From CAYJQO01 sp964372445 (lineage in GTDB: Bacteria; Patescibacteriota; Minisyncoccia; UBA6257; GWB1-50-10): DNA of 18,266 bases. Both the position numbers and the translations under genes were made by a program. The stretch is from the NCBI GenBank assembly GCA_964372445.1, contig CAYJQO010000011.1, positions 1 to 18,266 on the forward strand. The letters run 5' to 3'. Within the stretch, counting starts at the first letter, position 1. Each line of letters opens with the position of its first letter. The notes under the pieces are model-generated. The model made no database searches. It was not told the DNA's origin and saw nothing but the letters and a program-made list of their open reading frames with translations. Below, piece by piece: positions 7,587-14,189 of this stretch.

Positions 7587-8849
7587 TTACGCCGGCTTGG
7601 CCGCGGACTCGCCCCGGCACATGAAAACGCGGAGGAGCGTACGCGTGATGGTGATGGCTGAAAACATGCTCATGACGACGCCGATGAAGAGCGCAATCGC
7701 GAAGCCTTGCACGAAACTCGACGTGAGGTAGTAGAGGACTGCCGCGGTGATCATCGTCGAGATGTTTGAGTCACGAATGGACGTCCAGGCCCTCCGGAAC
7801 CCTTCCTCGATCGCCGCGCTCGGGGTAAGCCCGCGCCGCACCTCCTCCCTGGTGCGCTCGAACACCAGAATGTTCGCATCAACCGCCATGCCAATGGATA
7901 GGATGAAACCGGCAATGCCGGCGAGGGTCAGGGTGATGGGCAACGCCTTGAATACGGCGAGCGTCAGTGCCACGTACATGAGCAGCGCCACAGCCGCGTA
8001 CACACCAAACTTGCGGTAGTAGGCAACCATGAACATGAGAACCAGTAGGGTACCGATCGCCCCGGCATTGATCGCCCGGGTAAGGGAGTCCGCCCCAAAG
8101 TCTGCATCCACCGTCTGCTGGTTGATCAACGTAACGGGGGCCGGGAGCGCCCCGGCGTTGAACCGTTCGACGAAGGTACGCGCCTCGTCGATGGTGAACT
8201 GGCCGGTGATCTGCGCCCGTCCGCCGGAGATCTTCTCGCGCACGGTGGGCATTTCGATGAGGTCATTGTCCAGGAAAATCGCGAGCGGCTTCCCCACGTT
8301 CTTCTCGGTGAGCTCCTCAAAAATCTTCGCTCCCTCGTCGTTGAATGCAATGCTCACTTCCGGTTTCCCGCCCACCGATGCAAAGTCCAGCTGCGCCCCC
8401 TTCACGTAGCGGCCGTTGAGCTTGGTCGGCGAGAACGTGATGGTGCTCGTCCCCTGCTCGGCCACCTCACGAAAATCTAGGAACGGCGTCGCGCCGATCT
8501 CCTTGATAGCCTTTGCCACGTCCTTGATGCCCGCCAACTCTACCACCAGGCGCGTTTGCCCGCCCGCAACCTCGTGGTACACCCGCGGCTCGCTCACGCC
8601 GAAGAGATTCACGCGTTTCTCGATGACGTCACGGAGGCCCCGCACCACGGAATCGTGATCCCGCTGGGCTACCTGAGACAAGTCAATCGCATAGGTGAGC
8701 AGGCTTCCCCCCGCGAGGTCGAGCCCGAGAGCCCAGGGCCGGGAAGAGGAAACCTGTTGCCACCACGGTTGGTAATCAAACACCGCCGCGCCCACCGCAA
8801 GGAACATGAGCAGGATCAAAAGAAAAACCAACCGTCTCCGATTTGGCAT
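7587..8849 (-). CDS. secD: Protein translocase subunit SecD
   Basis: 420 aa from the ATG at 8849 (MPNRRRLVFLL), shorter than E. coli SecD because the large periplasmic P1 region is reduced, as in many Gram-positive and CPR homologues. The first membrane helix is at about 6-25, followed by the signature LGLDLAGGSLLTY. The C-terminal membrane part has LAGIAGFILSIGMAVDANILVFER, the family's characteristic segment, and GFRRAWTSIRDSNISTMI. The frame is open further upstream to 8936, but that extension is basic, has no family similarity and overlaps the small membrane ORF. A TATAAT box 7 nt before 8849 also supports this start. secF follows after 3 bp. Confidence 0.95.
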   Translation of the reverse strand: MPNRRRLVFLLILLMFLAVGAAVFDYQPWWQQVSSSRPWALGLDLAGGSLLTYAIDLSQVAQRDHDSVVRGLRDVIEKRVNLFGVSEPRVYHEVAGGQTRLVVELAGIKDVAKAIKEIGATPFLDFREVAEQGTSTITFSPTKLNGRYVKGAQLDFASVGGKPEVSIAFNDEGAKIFEELTEKNVGKPLAIFLDNDLIEMPTVREKISGGRAQITGQFTIDEARTFVERFNAGALPAPVTLINQQTVDADFGADSLTRAINAGAIGTLLVLMFMVAYYRKFGVYAAVALLMYVALTLAVFKALPITLTLAGIAGFILSIGMAVDANILVFERTREEVRRGLTPSAAIEEGFRRAWTSIRDSNISTMITAAVLYYLTSSFVQGFAIALFIGVVMSMFSAITITRTLLRVFMCRGESAAKPA

Positions 8850-8856
8850 TGCCGCG

Positions 8857-8862
8857 ATTATA
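8857..8862 (-). promoter_or_regulatory. -10 box of secDF, leaderless layout
   Basis: A perfect TATAAT lies 7 nt upstream of the secD ATG (8849) and directly after the stop codon of the 43-aa ORF (8863-8865). The expected transcription start is at or within a base or two of the ATG. No good -35 is seen at 16-18 bp. Confidence 0.5.
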
Positions 8863-8994
8863 CTACACCCCGCGCCGATCGACCATACGCACGATGAGCT
8901 TGTAAACCTCCTCGGCAACGATGATCGTCGAGGCAACCATCACGATCAACGCCCACCAAGCGTTCTGCCTCGCGTAGGTATCAGTTCCCGGCAT
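8863..8994 (-). CDS. Small single-pass membrane protein, 43 aa
   Basis: A short frame from the ATG at 8994 to the TAG at 8863-8865. The product begins MPGTDTYARQNAWW, has one hydrophobic helix (about residues 13-29, WWALIVMVASTIIVAEE) and a basic tail (RMVDRRGV), fitting an N-out/C-in single-pass protein. It exactly fills the space between the flavoprotein gene (stop at 9000-9002, 5 bp before this ATG) and the secD promoter, which argues that it is a real gene co-transcribed with the flavoprotein. I do not recognise a family; it could be a small partner of the oxidase or of SecDF. Confidence 0.5.
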   Translation of the reverse strand: MPGTDTYARQNAWWALIVMVASTIIVAEEVYKLIVRMVDRRGV

Positions 8995-8999
8995 ATGTG

Positions 9000-10661
9000 C
9001 TACGAGCGCTTGAAGTGCTGCTCCATGAACGCAAACGTCGCGCCCACCTTCTTACCGGGGTTGAATATGTTCCCGGGGTCCAGGATATGCTTGACCTGCT
9101 CGAACAGCCGGTACACCTCCACCCCAAACATGATCTCGAGGTAGGGACCCCGGACCAAACCGTCGTTGTGCTCCCCGGTGATGGACCCTCCGTGAGCGAG
9201 CACAAGCTGGTAGATTTCATCCATCGCCGGCCGAATTTTGGCTCGCTCGGTTGGGTCCGAGAGCTTCATGAGCGGGATGATGTGGAAGTTGCCGTCCCCG
9301 ACGTGACCGGCGATCGTGTAGAGCAGGTGGTACCGATCGAGGATTTCGTAGAGCTTTGGCAGGAACGTGGGGAGCTCCGCTGGGTTCACGACAACATCAT
9401 CCGCGAAGGGGGCTGTCTGCAAGTCGCGCACGCGGTGCCGCAAGAGGTTGAAGCTCTCGCGGCGGATGAGCCAGTACTTCTTGGCCCCCGAGCGGCTCCG
9501 CGCAACCTTTGTCCGCACCCCAAACGGTTTGAGCGCCTCGCGGAGGGATCGGATTTTCTCGGCCACCGCTGCCTGGCTCGCCTCCTCAAACTCAACCATC
9601 AGGACCAGCTTCGGCATGCCGTGGGTGAGGACCAGCCAGAACTCCGGGAGGAATGCCGCAAGGAGCGAGATGGGATTCCTCGCGAAGAGCGTGAGGAACC
9701 CCCAGAAGAACTTGAGGGCGAGCCGGAACGTGTGGTCGTCAAACGATTCGAAGCTCGACGGCCGGAACGGGAGGACCGCATTCACGAGCCCCGCGAGCGG
9801 GGCGAGGTCATCGAGGAACAGCACCACCATCCCGACGTAGGGTTGCGGTTTGATCAAACGGAACCGTACCTCGGTCACGATCCCAAGCGTACCCTGGGAA
9901 CCCACGAAGAGCTTGGTGAGATCGAAGCGTTTCCGGTCCCACACATCCCAGAGGTTGTAGCCGGCAGAGTTCTTGGAAACTTTCGGCCGCGCCTTCTGCA
10001 CCACATCGTAGTTAGCCTCGAGCAGCCGGTAGAGTTTTCGGTACAGGTCGCCCTCCGGACCGGCGAGCTCAAGCTTCGCTTCGAGCTCCCGCTTGGTCAG
10101 AGGTTTCACGATGTGCCCTTCGCCGTCCGAGAGCACCACCTTGAGCGACGCAACGTAGTCTTGCGTCTTCCCGTACCGTAAGGTTTTCTCCCCGCCGGCG
10201 TTGTTCGCCACCATGCCACCGATCGCGCAGAGCTCGCGAGATGCCGGGTACGATGGCATGAGGTAGCCCTTCGCGAGGGTCGCCCGCTCGAAGTCACGGT
10301 AGTAAACGCCCGGCTCGGCAACCGCGTACCCTCCCGCCTCCGCACCAGATCCGGCGGGCAGGTCCCCCACTTCCTTAATCCGGTTCATGTGCCGCGTGAA
10401 GTCCATGACAATGGATTCACTAAGCGGCCCACCGGTCATGTCCGTGCCGGCCGCACGCGCCGTGAGTGAAACATCCTCACCCGCTTCCCGCTGCTCGCGC
10501 ACGAAGCGCACGAGGCGCCTCACGTCCTCGACATCCTTGGGGAACACCACGAGAGCCGGCTTGACCTCGAAGAGGCTCGCGTCCCGGCTGTACCTCGCGA
10601 GCGTCGCGGCGTCATCCGCTACCTCGCCGCGGAAAAACTTCCTAATCTCATTGGCGAGCAC
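9000..10661 (-). CDS. FAD-binding oxidase, D-lactate/glycolate dehydrogenase-like
   Basis: 553 aa starting at a GTG (10661). It belongs to the VAO/PCMH-type flavoproteins (FAD_binding_4 plus FAD-oxidase C domain), like GlcD and D-lactate dehydrogenases, which oxidise 2-hydroxy acids to 2-keto acids. FAD-domain motifs: ARAAGTDMTGG at about 68-78 and CAIGGMVANNAGGEKTLRYG at about 145-164. C-terminal motifs: HVGDGNFH (453-460), GEHNDG near 496-501 and the end motif DPGNIFNPGKK. Compared with relatives it carries an extra loop, LPAGSGAEAGG (about 101-111), encoded by a palindromic repeat. The electron acceptor and exact substrate cannot be told. A TATAAT box 6 nt before the GTG points to a leaderless mRNA. 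A 43-aa membrane ORF follows 5 bp after the stop. Confidence 0.9.
   Translation of the reverse strand: MLANEIRKFFRGEVADDAATLARYSRDASLFEVKPALVVFPKDVEDVRRLVRFVREQREAGEDVSLTARAAGTDMTGGPLSESIVMDFTRHMNRIKEVGDLPAGSGAEAGGYAVAEPGVYYRDFERATLAKGYLMPSYPASRELCAIGGMVANNAGGEKTLRYGKTQDYVASLKVVLSDGEGHIVKPLTKRELEAKLELAGPEGDLYRKLYRLLEANYDVVQKARPKVSKNSAGYNLWDVWDRKRFDLTKLFVGSQGTLGIVTEVRFRLIKPQPYVGMVVLFLDDLAPLAGLVNAVLPFRPSSFESFDDHTFRLALKFFWGFLTLFARNPISLLAAFLPEFWLVLTHGMPKLVLMVEFEEASQAAVAEKIRSLREALKPFGVRTKVARSRSGAKKYWLIRRESFNLLRHRVRDLQTAPFADDVVVNPAELPTFLPKLYEILDRYHLLYTIAGHVGDGNFHIIPLMKLSDPTERAKIRPAMDEIYQLVLAHGGSITGEHNDGLVRGPYLEIMFGVEVYRLFEQVKHILDPGNIFNPGKKVGATFAFMEQHFKRS
10331..10362. repeat. Palindromic repeat inserted in frame in the flavoprotein gene
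   Basis: An imperfect palindrome with the arms CTCCCGCC and GGCGGGCAGG around a CCGCACCAGAT core. It matches the element at 13963-13996 in uvrC, read in the other orientation (shared TGCCCGCCGGA and GGAGGCGGG). In the protein it yields a Gly/Ala-rich loop between the strands KEVGD and YAVAEPGV, a place where relatives have a short turn. Confidence 0.6.
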
Positions 10662-10667
10662 CCTTCT

Positions 10668-10673
10668 ATTATA
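10668..10673 (-). promoter_or_regulatory. -10 box of the flavoprotein gene, leaderless layout
   Basis: TATAAT is followed by 6 nt (AGAAGG) and then the GTG start at 10661. AGAAGG touches the start codon, too close for a ribosome binding site, so a leaderless transcript is the simpler reading. No clear -35 is visible. Confidence 0.45.
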
Positions 10674-10691
10674 TCAGCGTAGATCGCCTTT

Positions 10692-10837
10692 TACCCTCCT
10701 TCGCAGAAAGCCACGGGTGTAAACCCGTGGATGAATGCGAGGTGGGTACCCTCCGTAGCCTTGGCGAAGGAGGGTACGCTTCGGAGGGTTCCGCCCGACG
10801 AAGCGTGTGGAGAGGTGCCACGGCCGTAAGGCCGTGG
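10692..10837. repeat. Cluster of short palindromic repeats
   Basis: This stretch between the cupredoxin and flavoprotein genes is made of repeats. They are a half-element TACCCTCCTTCGC (10692), the hairpin CCACGGG-TGTAAA-CCCGTGG (10711-10730), the near-palindrome TACCCTCC...GGAGGGTA (10747-10776), CGCTTCG...CGAAGCG (10777-10805), and the hairpin CCACGGCC-GTAA-GGCCGTGG (10818-10837). The CCACGG(G/C) hairpins resemble the terminal hairpins of IS200/IS605-type elements, but no transposase gene or fragment is present. The outer half-elements suggest nested insertions. Confidence 0.65.
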
Positions 10838-10865
10838 GGCTCCACTCGAACCAGGCAGGCAGGTG

Positions 10866-11297
10866 CTACCGGGTCGCCGGGGCGGTGCTCCGCACGTGGA
10901 GTTTGCCGTACATGTCAAAGTGGCCGCGCCGTTCGCCCTCCACGACTCCCCCGCCGCATGAAACGGAGCAGTAGTACGGGAAGTCGCCTGCTTCAGTCAC
11001 GGTGAATGCTACTTTCACGGTGCTTCGCGCCGGGATACGCTCGTACACGCCGAACATGTCGATGGCAAAGCCATGGTCAAAATCGTCCTCGTTGACCACC
11101 GTCGCGACGATCCGCTCACCCTGCACCGCATCGATGAACTCCGGATCGAATCGCCACTGGTTGTGTCGCGCGACGATGGTAACCTCACGGACGCTGCCCG
11201 TTGGCGGCGTGGCCGGCGCCGTTCGGGTTGCTACCCCATAGGTAACGCCGACGACACCCAGCATGGCAATGACGATCGGGACAGTGTGCCTGCTCAT
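10866..11297 (-). CDS. Membrane-anchored cupredoxin with CuA-type site (COX2-like)
   Basis: 143 aa. One N-terminal hydrophobic segment (about 6-23) acts as signal or anchor, followed by a cupredoxin beta-barrel facing outside. The ligands expected for a binuclear CuA centre are present in order: H75 (DDFDHGF), C110 and C114 (CSVSC), H126 and M129 (HFDM). The loop between the second Cys and the His is longer (GGGVVEGERRG) than the usual CGxxHxxM of cytochrome oxidase subunit II. No other oxidase subunit is in the window, so a role as a free copper electron carrier or copper-binding protein is more likely than a terminal oxidase. It follows a DoxX-like gene by 8 bp, so the two are probably co-transcribed. 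Confidence 0.8.
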   Translation of the reverse strand: MSRHTVPIVIAMLGVVGVTYGVATRTAPATPPTGSVREVTIVARHNQWRFDPEFIDAVQGERIVATVVNEDDFDHGFAIDMFGVYERIPARSTVKVAFTVTEAGDFPYYCSVSCGGGVVEGERRGHFDMYGKLHVRSTAPATR

Positions 11298-11305
11298 GGT
11301 GCCAA

Positions 11306-11695
11306 CTATGCCGTATCGCCACGGAACGCAAGAGCGGTGAGCGCAACAGCGCCGCCGAGGAGACCGAGATCGCGGAAGGTGATCGGGTCAATGCCAACGA
11401 GCACTAGGATGAGGAAGAGTTCGGTAGTCGCGAGTGTTGCGCCTACACGCAACCCCCAGCGTGGCAGGAACCAGGCGAGGAGGAGGAGCGCGATCGCAAG
11501 CTCCCCAATTCCCTGGATCGCCAGGTATGCGTCCGTGGAAACCACCAAATGCACGAGTTCCAAGAACCACCGCGGCGCGTAGCCGTACCAGTGCACCGGA
11601 TTCACAATGAGGTCGGCTCCAGAGTAGAGGTACATCGCCCCGAGGCCAAGGCGGAGCACCCACTCGGGCTGCAGCTTCCGAACCCAACGGTTCAT
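11306..11695 (-). CDS. DoxX-like small membrane protein
   Basis: 129 aa from the ATG at 11695 (MNRWVRKLQPEWVLRLGLG). Four hydrophobic segments lie at about 13-31, 44-62, 64-82 and 86-120, with the early pattern LRLGLGAMYLYSGADLI typical of DoxX/DoxD-like proteins. The family has been linked to quinone/thiosulfate oxidation and to redox stress complexes, but the specific role here is unknown. A longer frame to 11734 exists but adds a non-conserved peptide. A TATAAT box (11702-11707) stands 6 nt before the chosen ATG, again suggesting leaderless transcription. The cupredoxin gene follows by 8 bp, so both may act on membrane electron flow (inference). Confidence 0.7.
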   Translation of the reverse strand: MNRWVRKLQPEWVLRLGLGAMYLYSGADLIVNPVHWYGYAPRWFLELVHLVVSTDAYLAIQGIGELAIALLLLAWFLPRWGLRVGATLATTELFLILVLVGIDPITFRDLGLLGGAVALTALAFRGDTA

Positions 11696-11701
11696 GGTTC
11701 C

Positions 11702-11707
11702 ATTATA
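11702..11707 (-). promoter_or_regulatory. -10 box of the DoxX-like/cupredoxin operon
   Basis: TATAAT is followed by GGAACC and then the ATG at 11695. The spacing places the transcription start at the start codon. No good -35 is seen at 16-18 bp. Confidence 0.45.
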
Positions 11708-11742
11708 CCCCACGGCGGCTCTGCTCGCGATCAATCAAAGGC

Positions 11743-11776
11743 AAAAGGCGTGCACTTTTGTGCACGCCTTTTTTCT
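11743..11776. terminator. Bidirectional rho-independent terminator
   Basis: The stem AAAAGGCGTGCAC (11743-11755) pairs with GTGCACGCCTTTT (11760-11772) around a TTTT loop. T-runs follow on both strands. On the minus strand it ends the zinc-ribbon gene whose stop is at 11775-11777. Confidence 0.85.
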
Positions 11777-12167
11777 ACCCAGCCCGTTTGAGCCGCACAT
11801 CCATGCGGCAAGCTTTTTCAAGCCATCTCACCGTGATCTGGGCACGCATTTCTTTACACAACCGTTTGAAATCAGCTTCAGGCAACCTAGAGGGAGCACC
11901 ACAATGCTTGCAAGGACCAATTCCGTCTTCTTCATCTGGATCGAGAAAGCACATGGAGAGATAGTTCACTATCTCGTCTCTTGCAAGAACCCAACGGCCC
12001 CTAATAAACCCGAACACAAATGGATATGTCTGTGTGGTAAAGCGGTTCCTCGCCGCGCACACCGGACAGCGAAGTGTGGCCCGGATACCAAGGTAGCGCT
12101 CGTAGGGCGTAATATCACACTCCCTCGCCTTGCGGCTCGTGAATGGTCCCCAGTTCATGAGGTACAT
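11775..12167 (-). CDS. Small protein with CPVC/CKHC zinc-binding pairs, unknown
   Basis: 130 aa. It has two Cys pairs, CPVC (near residue 34) and CKHC (near residue 87), that could form one zinc site, and a basic C-terminus (KRLCKEMRAQITVRWLEKACRMDVRLKRAG). I do not recognise a family. The start is well supported: AAGGAG lies 9 bp before the ATG, and a good promoter (TTGACG-17-TATAAC) lies about 50 bp further upstream. A strong terminator follows the stop directly, so it is a single-gene transcript. The composition is less biased than that of its neighbours. Confidence 0.7.
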   Translation of the reverse strand: MYLMNWGPFTSRKARECDITPYERYLGIRATLRCPVCAARNRFTTQTYPFVFGFIRGRWVLARDEIVNYLSMCFLDPDEEDGIGPCKHCGAPSRLPEADFKRLCKEMRAQITVRWLEKACRMDVRLKRAG

Positions 12168-12216
12168 AATCCTTCTCCTTCATATGTAGTTAGTGTTGTG
12201 TTCTAGAGCTACCCGT

Positions 12217-12245
12217 GTTATAGCCCTTTGCCAACCCGACGTCAA
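12217..12245 (-). promoter_or_regulatory. Sigma-70-type promoter of the CPVC/CKHC gene
   Basis: The -35 TTGACG (12240-12245), a 17-bp spacer and the -10 TATAAC (12217-12222). The predicted start near 12210 gives a leader of about 43 nt that contains a Shine-Dalgarno site, unlike the leaderless genes elsewhere in the window. Confidence 0.7.
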
Positions 12246-12250
12246 TATGA

Positions 12251-12280
12251 AAGAGCCCTGGCATCCCAGGGCTCTTTTTA
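12251..12280. terminator. Rho-independent terminator
   Basis: AAGAGCCCTGG (12251-12261) pairs with CCAGGGCTCTT (12266-12276) around CATC. The T-run is strong on the plus strand (CTCTTTTTA) and weak on the minus strand. It lies between the 12302 gene stop and the promoter at 12217-12245, so on the minus strand it ends the 12302-12766 gene. Confidence 0.75.
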
Positions 12281-12301
12281 TGCAACAATCGGCTCTCACA
12301 G

Positions 12302-12766
12302 CTAACCCAAGATGCAGTCGGCGGACTTGAGCACCACCAGTTCTTCGATCACCTGCTCGGGGGAGTGGTGCAACCGTAACGCTTTCGTGACGATGAACCG
12401 CAGCACAGCAATTGCTTCGTCGTCACCGGTGACCAATGAGCTTGTCTCAGCAGCCTCCACAATCTCTTGGAACTCTTCGTGCCCATCCATGCCATCCTCT
12501 TCCAACGGCAGCGTCAGTGCTTCCCGTATCCTTTCGCACCAGCGAGGCGCATCTTCCCGGTGGGCTACCACGAGCTCCTCGATGCACTGCTGGCATGCGG
12601 TCGTGCCATCGGTGAACCCAAGGTGCGGCACGTGGTGTTTCGTACAGTACTCGGGAAGCTTCTCGGCGCACGAGAGGCACACCATGGTGCACAGGGAGCC
12701 GTTGGGCTCTCGCCTCGGCAAAAGCACATACGCATCGGGGTCTTCGCCGCAGAATCTACAAAACAT
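12302..12766 (-). CDS. Cysteine-rich small protein, unknown function
   Basis: 154 aa from the ATG at 12766 (MFCRFCGEDP). Cys pairs: CRFC near residue 3, CTMVCLSC near 26-33, C41 (YCTKHH) and CQQC near 58, which could bind two zinc ions. The C-terminal half is acidic and helical (LPLEEDGMDGHEEFQEIVEAAE...). I do not recognise a family. The frame is open to 12823, but AGGAG lies 7 nt before the ATG at 12766 and the Cys-rich core begins there, so I take the shorter form. It lies 72 bp after uvrC and ends before a terminator. Confidence 0.65.
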   Translation of the reverse strand: MFCRFCGEDPDAYVLLPRREPNGSLCTMVCLSCAEKLPEYCTKHHVPHLGFTDGTTACQQCIEELVVAHREDAPRWCERIREALTLPLEEDGMDGHEEFQEIVEAAETSSLVTGDDEAIAVLRFIVTKALRLHHSPEQVIEELVVLKSADCILG

Positions 12767-12838
12767 GACTGATCTCCTATAAAGTTTTGAACGTTTCACA
12801 TGAAGCTGCGTCCAAGGTATCACCCAGCGGCACTTCCG

Positions 12839-14122
12839 TCAACGAACTCCGCGCTTGAGTGACATCGATTGGCGCACGCGCCGGTGGTATGAGATCGCGA
12901 AGCGGTGAGCTTCATTGCGCACCCTGATGAGCGTTTGCTCATCCACGCCGCCGGGGATCTTGCCCACGAACTCATTCTTCTTCCGCGCGGGGCCCTTCGC
13001 AATGCCAACCACAGGGATTTTCAAGCCATGCTCCTCGAGCACCCGTCTTGCCACGTTCACCTGCCCCCTCCCGCCGTCGATAAGGATGCAGTCAGGGAGC
13101 TGCCAGCCATCTGCCCGACGAGCACGGCTGAAGCGGCGGGAGAGCACCTCCTTGAGCATGCCGGTATCCCCGCCTGCCGAGCGGGCAGGATTCGGTTCGG
13201 AGAAGGTTTGAATCCGAAACTTCCGATACTCGTCCCGATCCGGCTTGCCGCCGGTGAAGACCACCATCGCCCCCACCGCAGCGGTTCCCGAGATGTTTGA
13301 CACGTCATACCCCTCGATCCGCAGGCCACGGCCTCGCCTCGCCTTTCCGACAATCTCCGACTCGCCGATGAGCGCGACGTCCTGGATATGCCGCAACCCG
13401 AAGAGCTGCCGGCGGAGCTCCGCCGCACGCTCGTACTCCTCTCGGTCACTCGAGAGCCGCATCTCGCGTTCGAGCTCGCGGACCACGGTGCTCCGCTTGC
13501 CCTCGAGGAGCTGCACCAGGTGCCTGATGTTCCTGCTGTATGCGTCGCGGTCAATCGCGCCGACGCACGTGCCAGGGCAGAGGCCCAGCTCGTAATCGAG
13601 GCATGCCCGCCCTGGTTTGCCGTGCTCGCTTGTCCTGCGCCCAGTCGAAGGATGAACGCTCCACGGAAAAATCTTCCGGAGCAGGTGGAGCGCCTCGCGG
13701 AGCGCTGCGGCCGAGGTGAAGGGACCGAACCGGCGACCGGCGGCTGGCTGCCGCCCACGCACGAGGAGCACCCGCGGGAACTCCTCGCGGGTAACCTCCA
13801 CGAAGAGGAAGCTGGTGTCATCCTTCTCGAGGATGTTGTAGGGCGGCTGGTGCCGCTTGATGAGCTCCGCCTCAAGGATGAGGGCCTCGAGTGCGGTCTC
13901 CGTCTTCCGGTAGCCCACGCGAGCGACCTCGCGGACGAGCCGCTCGAGGCGTGCGTCATGCGCTTGCCCGCCGGAACCTTGGTGGAGGCGGGGCCTCTGG
14001 AAGTAGCTCGAAACGCGCCGCCGGAGGTTCGCCGCCTTCCCAACGTAGAGGATGCGACCGCGCTCGTCCCGCATGAGGTAGACGCCAGGCGTCTGGGGGA
14101 GGTGATCGTACGGCACTGCCAT
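12839..14122 (-). CDS. uvrC: Excinuclease ABC subunit C (short form)
   Basis: 427 aa from the ATG at 14122 (MAVPYDHLPQTPGVYLM); a TTG at 14164 would add 14 residues. UvrC makes the two incisions around damaged DNA in nucleotide excision repair with UvrA and UvrB. Seen here: GIY-YIG nuclease (GVYL at about 13, YVGKAANLRRRV at 26-37), Cys-rich CLDYELGLCPGTC (174-186), UVR motif (about 212-247) and RNase H-like nuclease with D273 (YDVSN), D349 (LIDGG) and H406 (NEAHRFAI). The protein stops 21 residues after that His, so the C-terminal helix-hairpin-helix pair of standard (about 600 aa) UvrC is absent. Three peptides that relatives lack (about 43-53, 158-168 and 311-319) are encoded by short repeats, all in frame and between conserved blocks. 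Confidence 0.93.
   Translation of the reverse strand: MAVPYDHLPQTPGVYLMRDERGRILYVGKAANLRRRVSSYFQRPRLHQGSGGQAHDARLERLVREVARVGYRKTETALEALILEAELIKRHQPPYNILEKDDTSFLFVEVTREEFPRVLLVRGRQPAAGRRFGPFTSAAALREALHLLRKIFPWSVHPSTGRRTSEHGKPGRACLDYELGLCPGTCVGAIDRDAYSRNIRHLVQLLEGKRSTVVRELEREMRLSSDREEYERAAELRRQLFGLRHIQDVALIGESEIVGKARRGRGLRIEGYDVSNISGTAAVGAMVVFTGGKPDRDEYRKFRIQTFSEPNPARSAGGDTGMLKEVLSRRFSRARRADGWQLPDCILIDGGRGQVNVARRVLEEHGLKIPVVGIAKGPARKKNEFVGKIPGGVDEQTLIRVRNEAHRFAISYHRRVRQSMSLKRGVR
13167..13190. repeat. In-frame palindromic repeat in uvrC (third insert)
   Basis: An inverted repeat, CCTGCC-gagcg-GGCAGG, within TCCCCGCCTGCC...GGGCAGGA. On the coding strand it gives NPARSAGGD, between FSEP and MLKEVLSRRF, where UvrC proteins normally have a short surface turn. 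Confidence 0.6.
13629..13652. repeat. In-frame TTCGAC...CTCAGG-type repeat in uvrC (second insert)
   Basis: On the minus strand this reads CCTTCGACTGGGCGCAGGAC followed by AAG, the same type as the intergenic repeats at 1881-2043 and 14208-14240. It encodes a Ser/Thr/Arg-rich peptide (PSTGRRTSE) between FPWSVH and the Cys-rich CLDYELG motif. Confidence 0.55.
13963..13996. repeat. In-frame CCCGCC...GGCGGG palindrome in uvrC (first insert)
   Basis: CTTGCCCGCCGGAAC followed by CTTGGTGGAGGCGGGG, the same family as 10331-10362. It encodes LHQGSGGQA after the GIY-YIG domain core, between FQRP and DARLERLV. Confidence 0.6.
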
Positions 14123-14189
14123 GGGGAGTGTCTCTACTGTAGTTCCTTTGCCGCAACGCCTCAACCGATGCTATACATGACTACAATGA

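Noticed and set aside
8850..8936. N-terminal extension of SecD to 8936
   Set aside because: It adds a basic, non-conserved peptide, overlaps the small membrane ORF and starts upstream of the TATAAT box.
8997..10181. 394-aa plus-strand frame opposite the flavoprotein gene
   Set aside because: A shadow of the GC-rich minus-strand gene, which has clear FAD-domain motifs.
11694..12206. Plus-strand 170-aa frame
   Set aside because: It crosses a strong terminator (11743-11776) near its start and lies opposite a minus-strand gene with promoter, Shine-Dalgarno site and Cys pairs.
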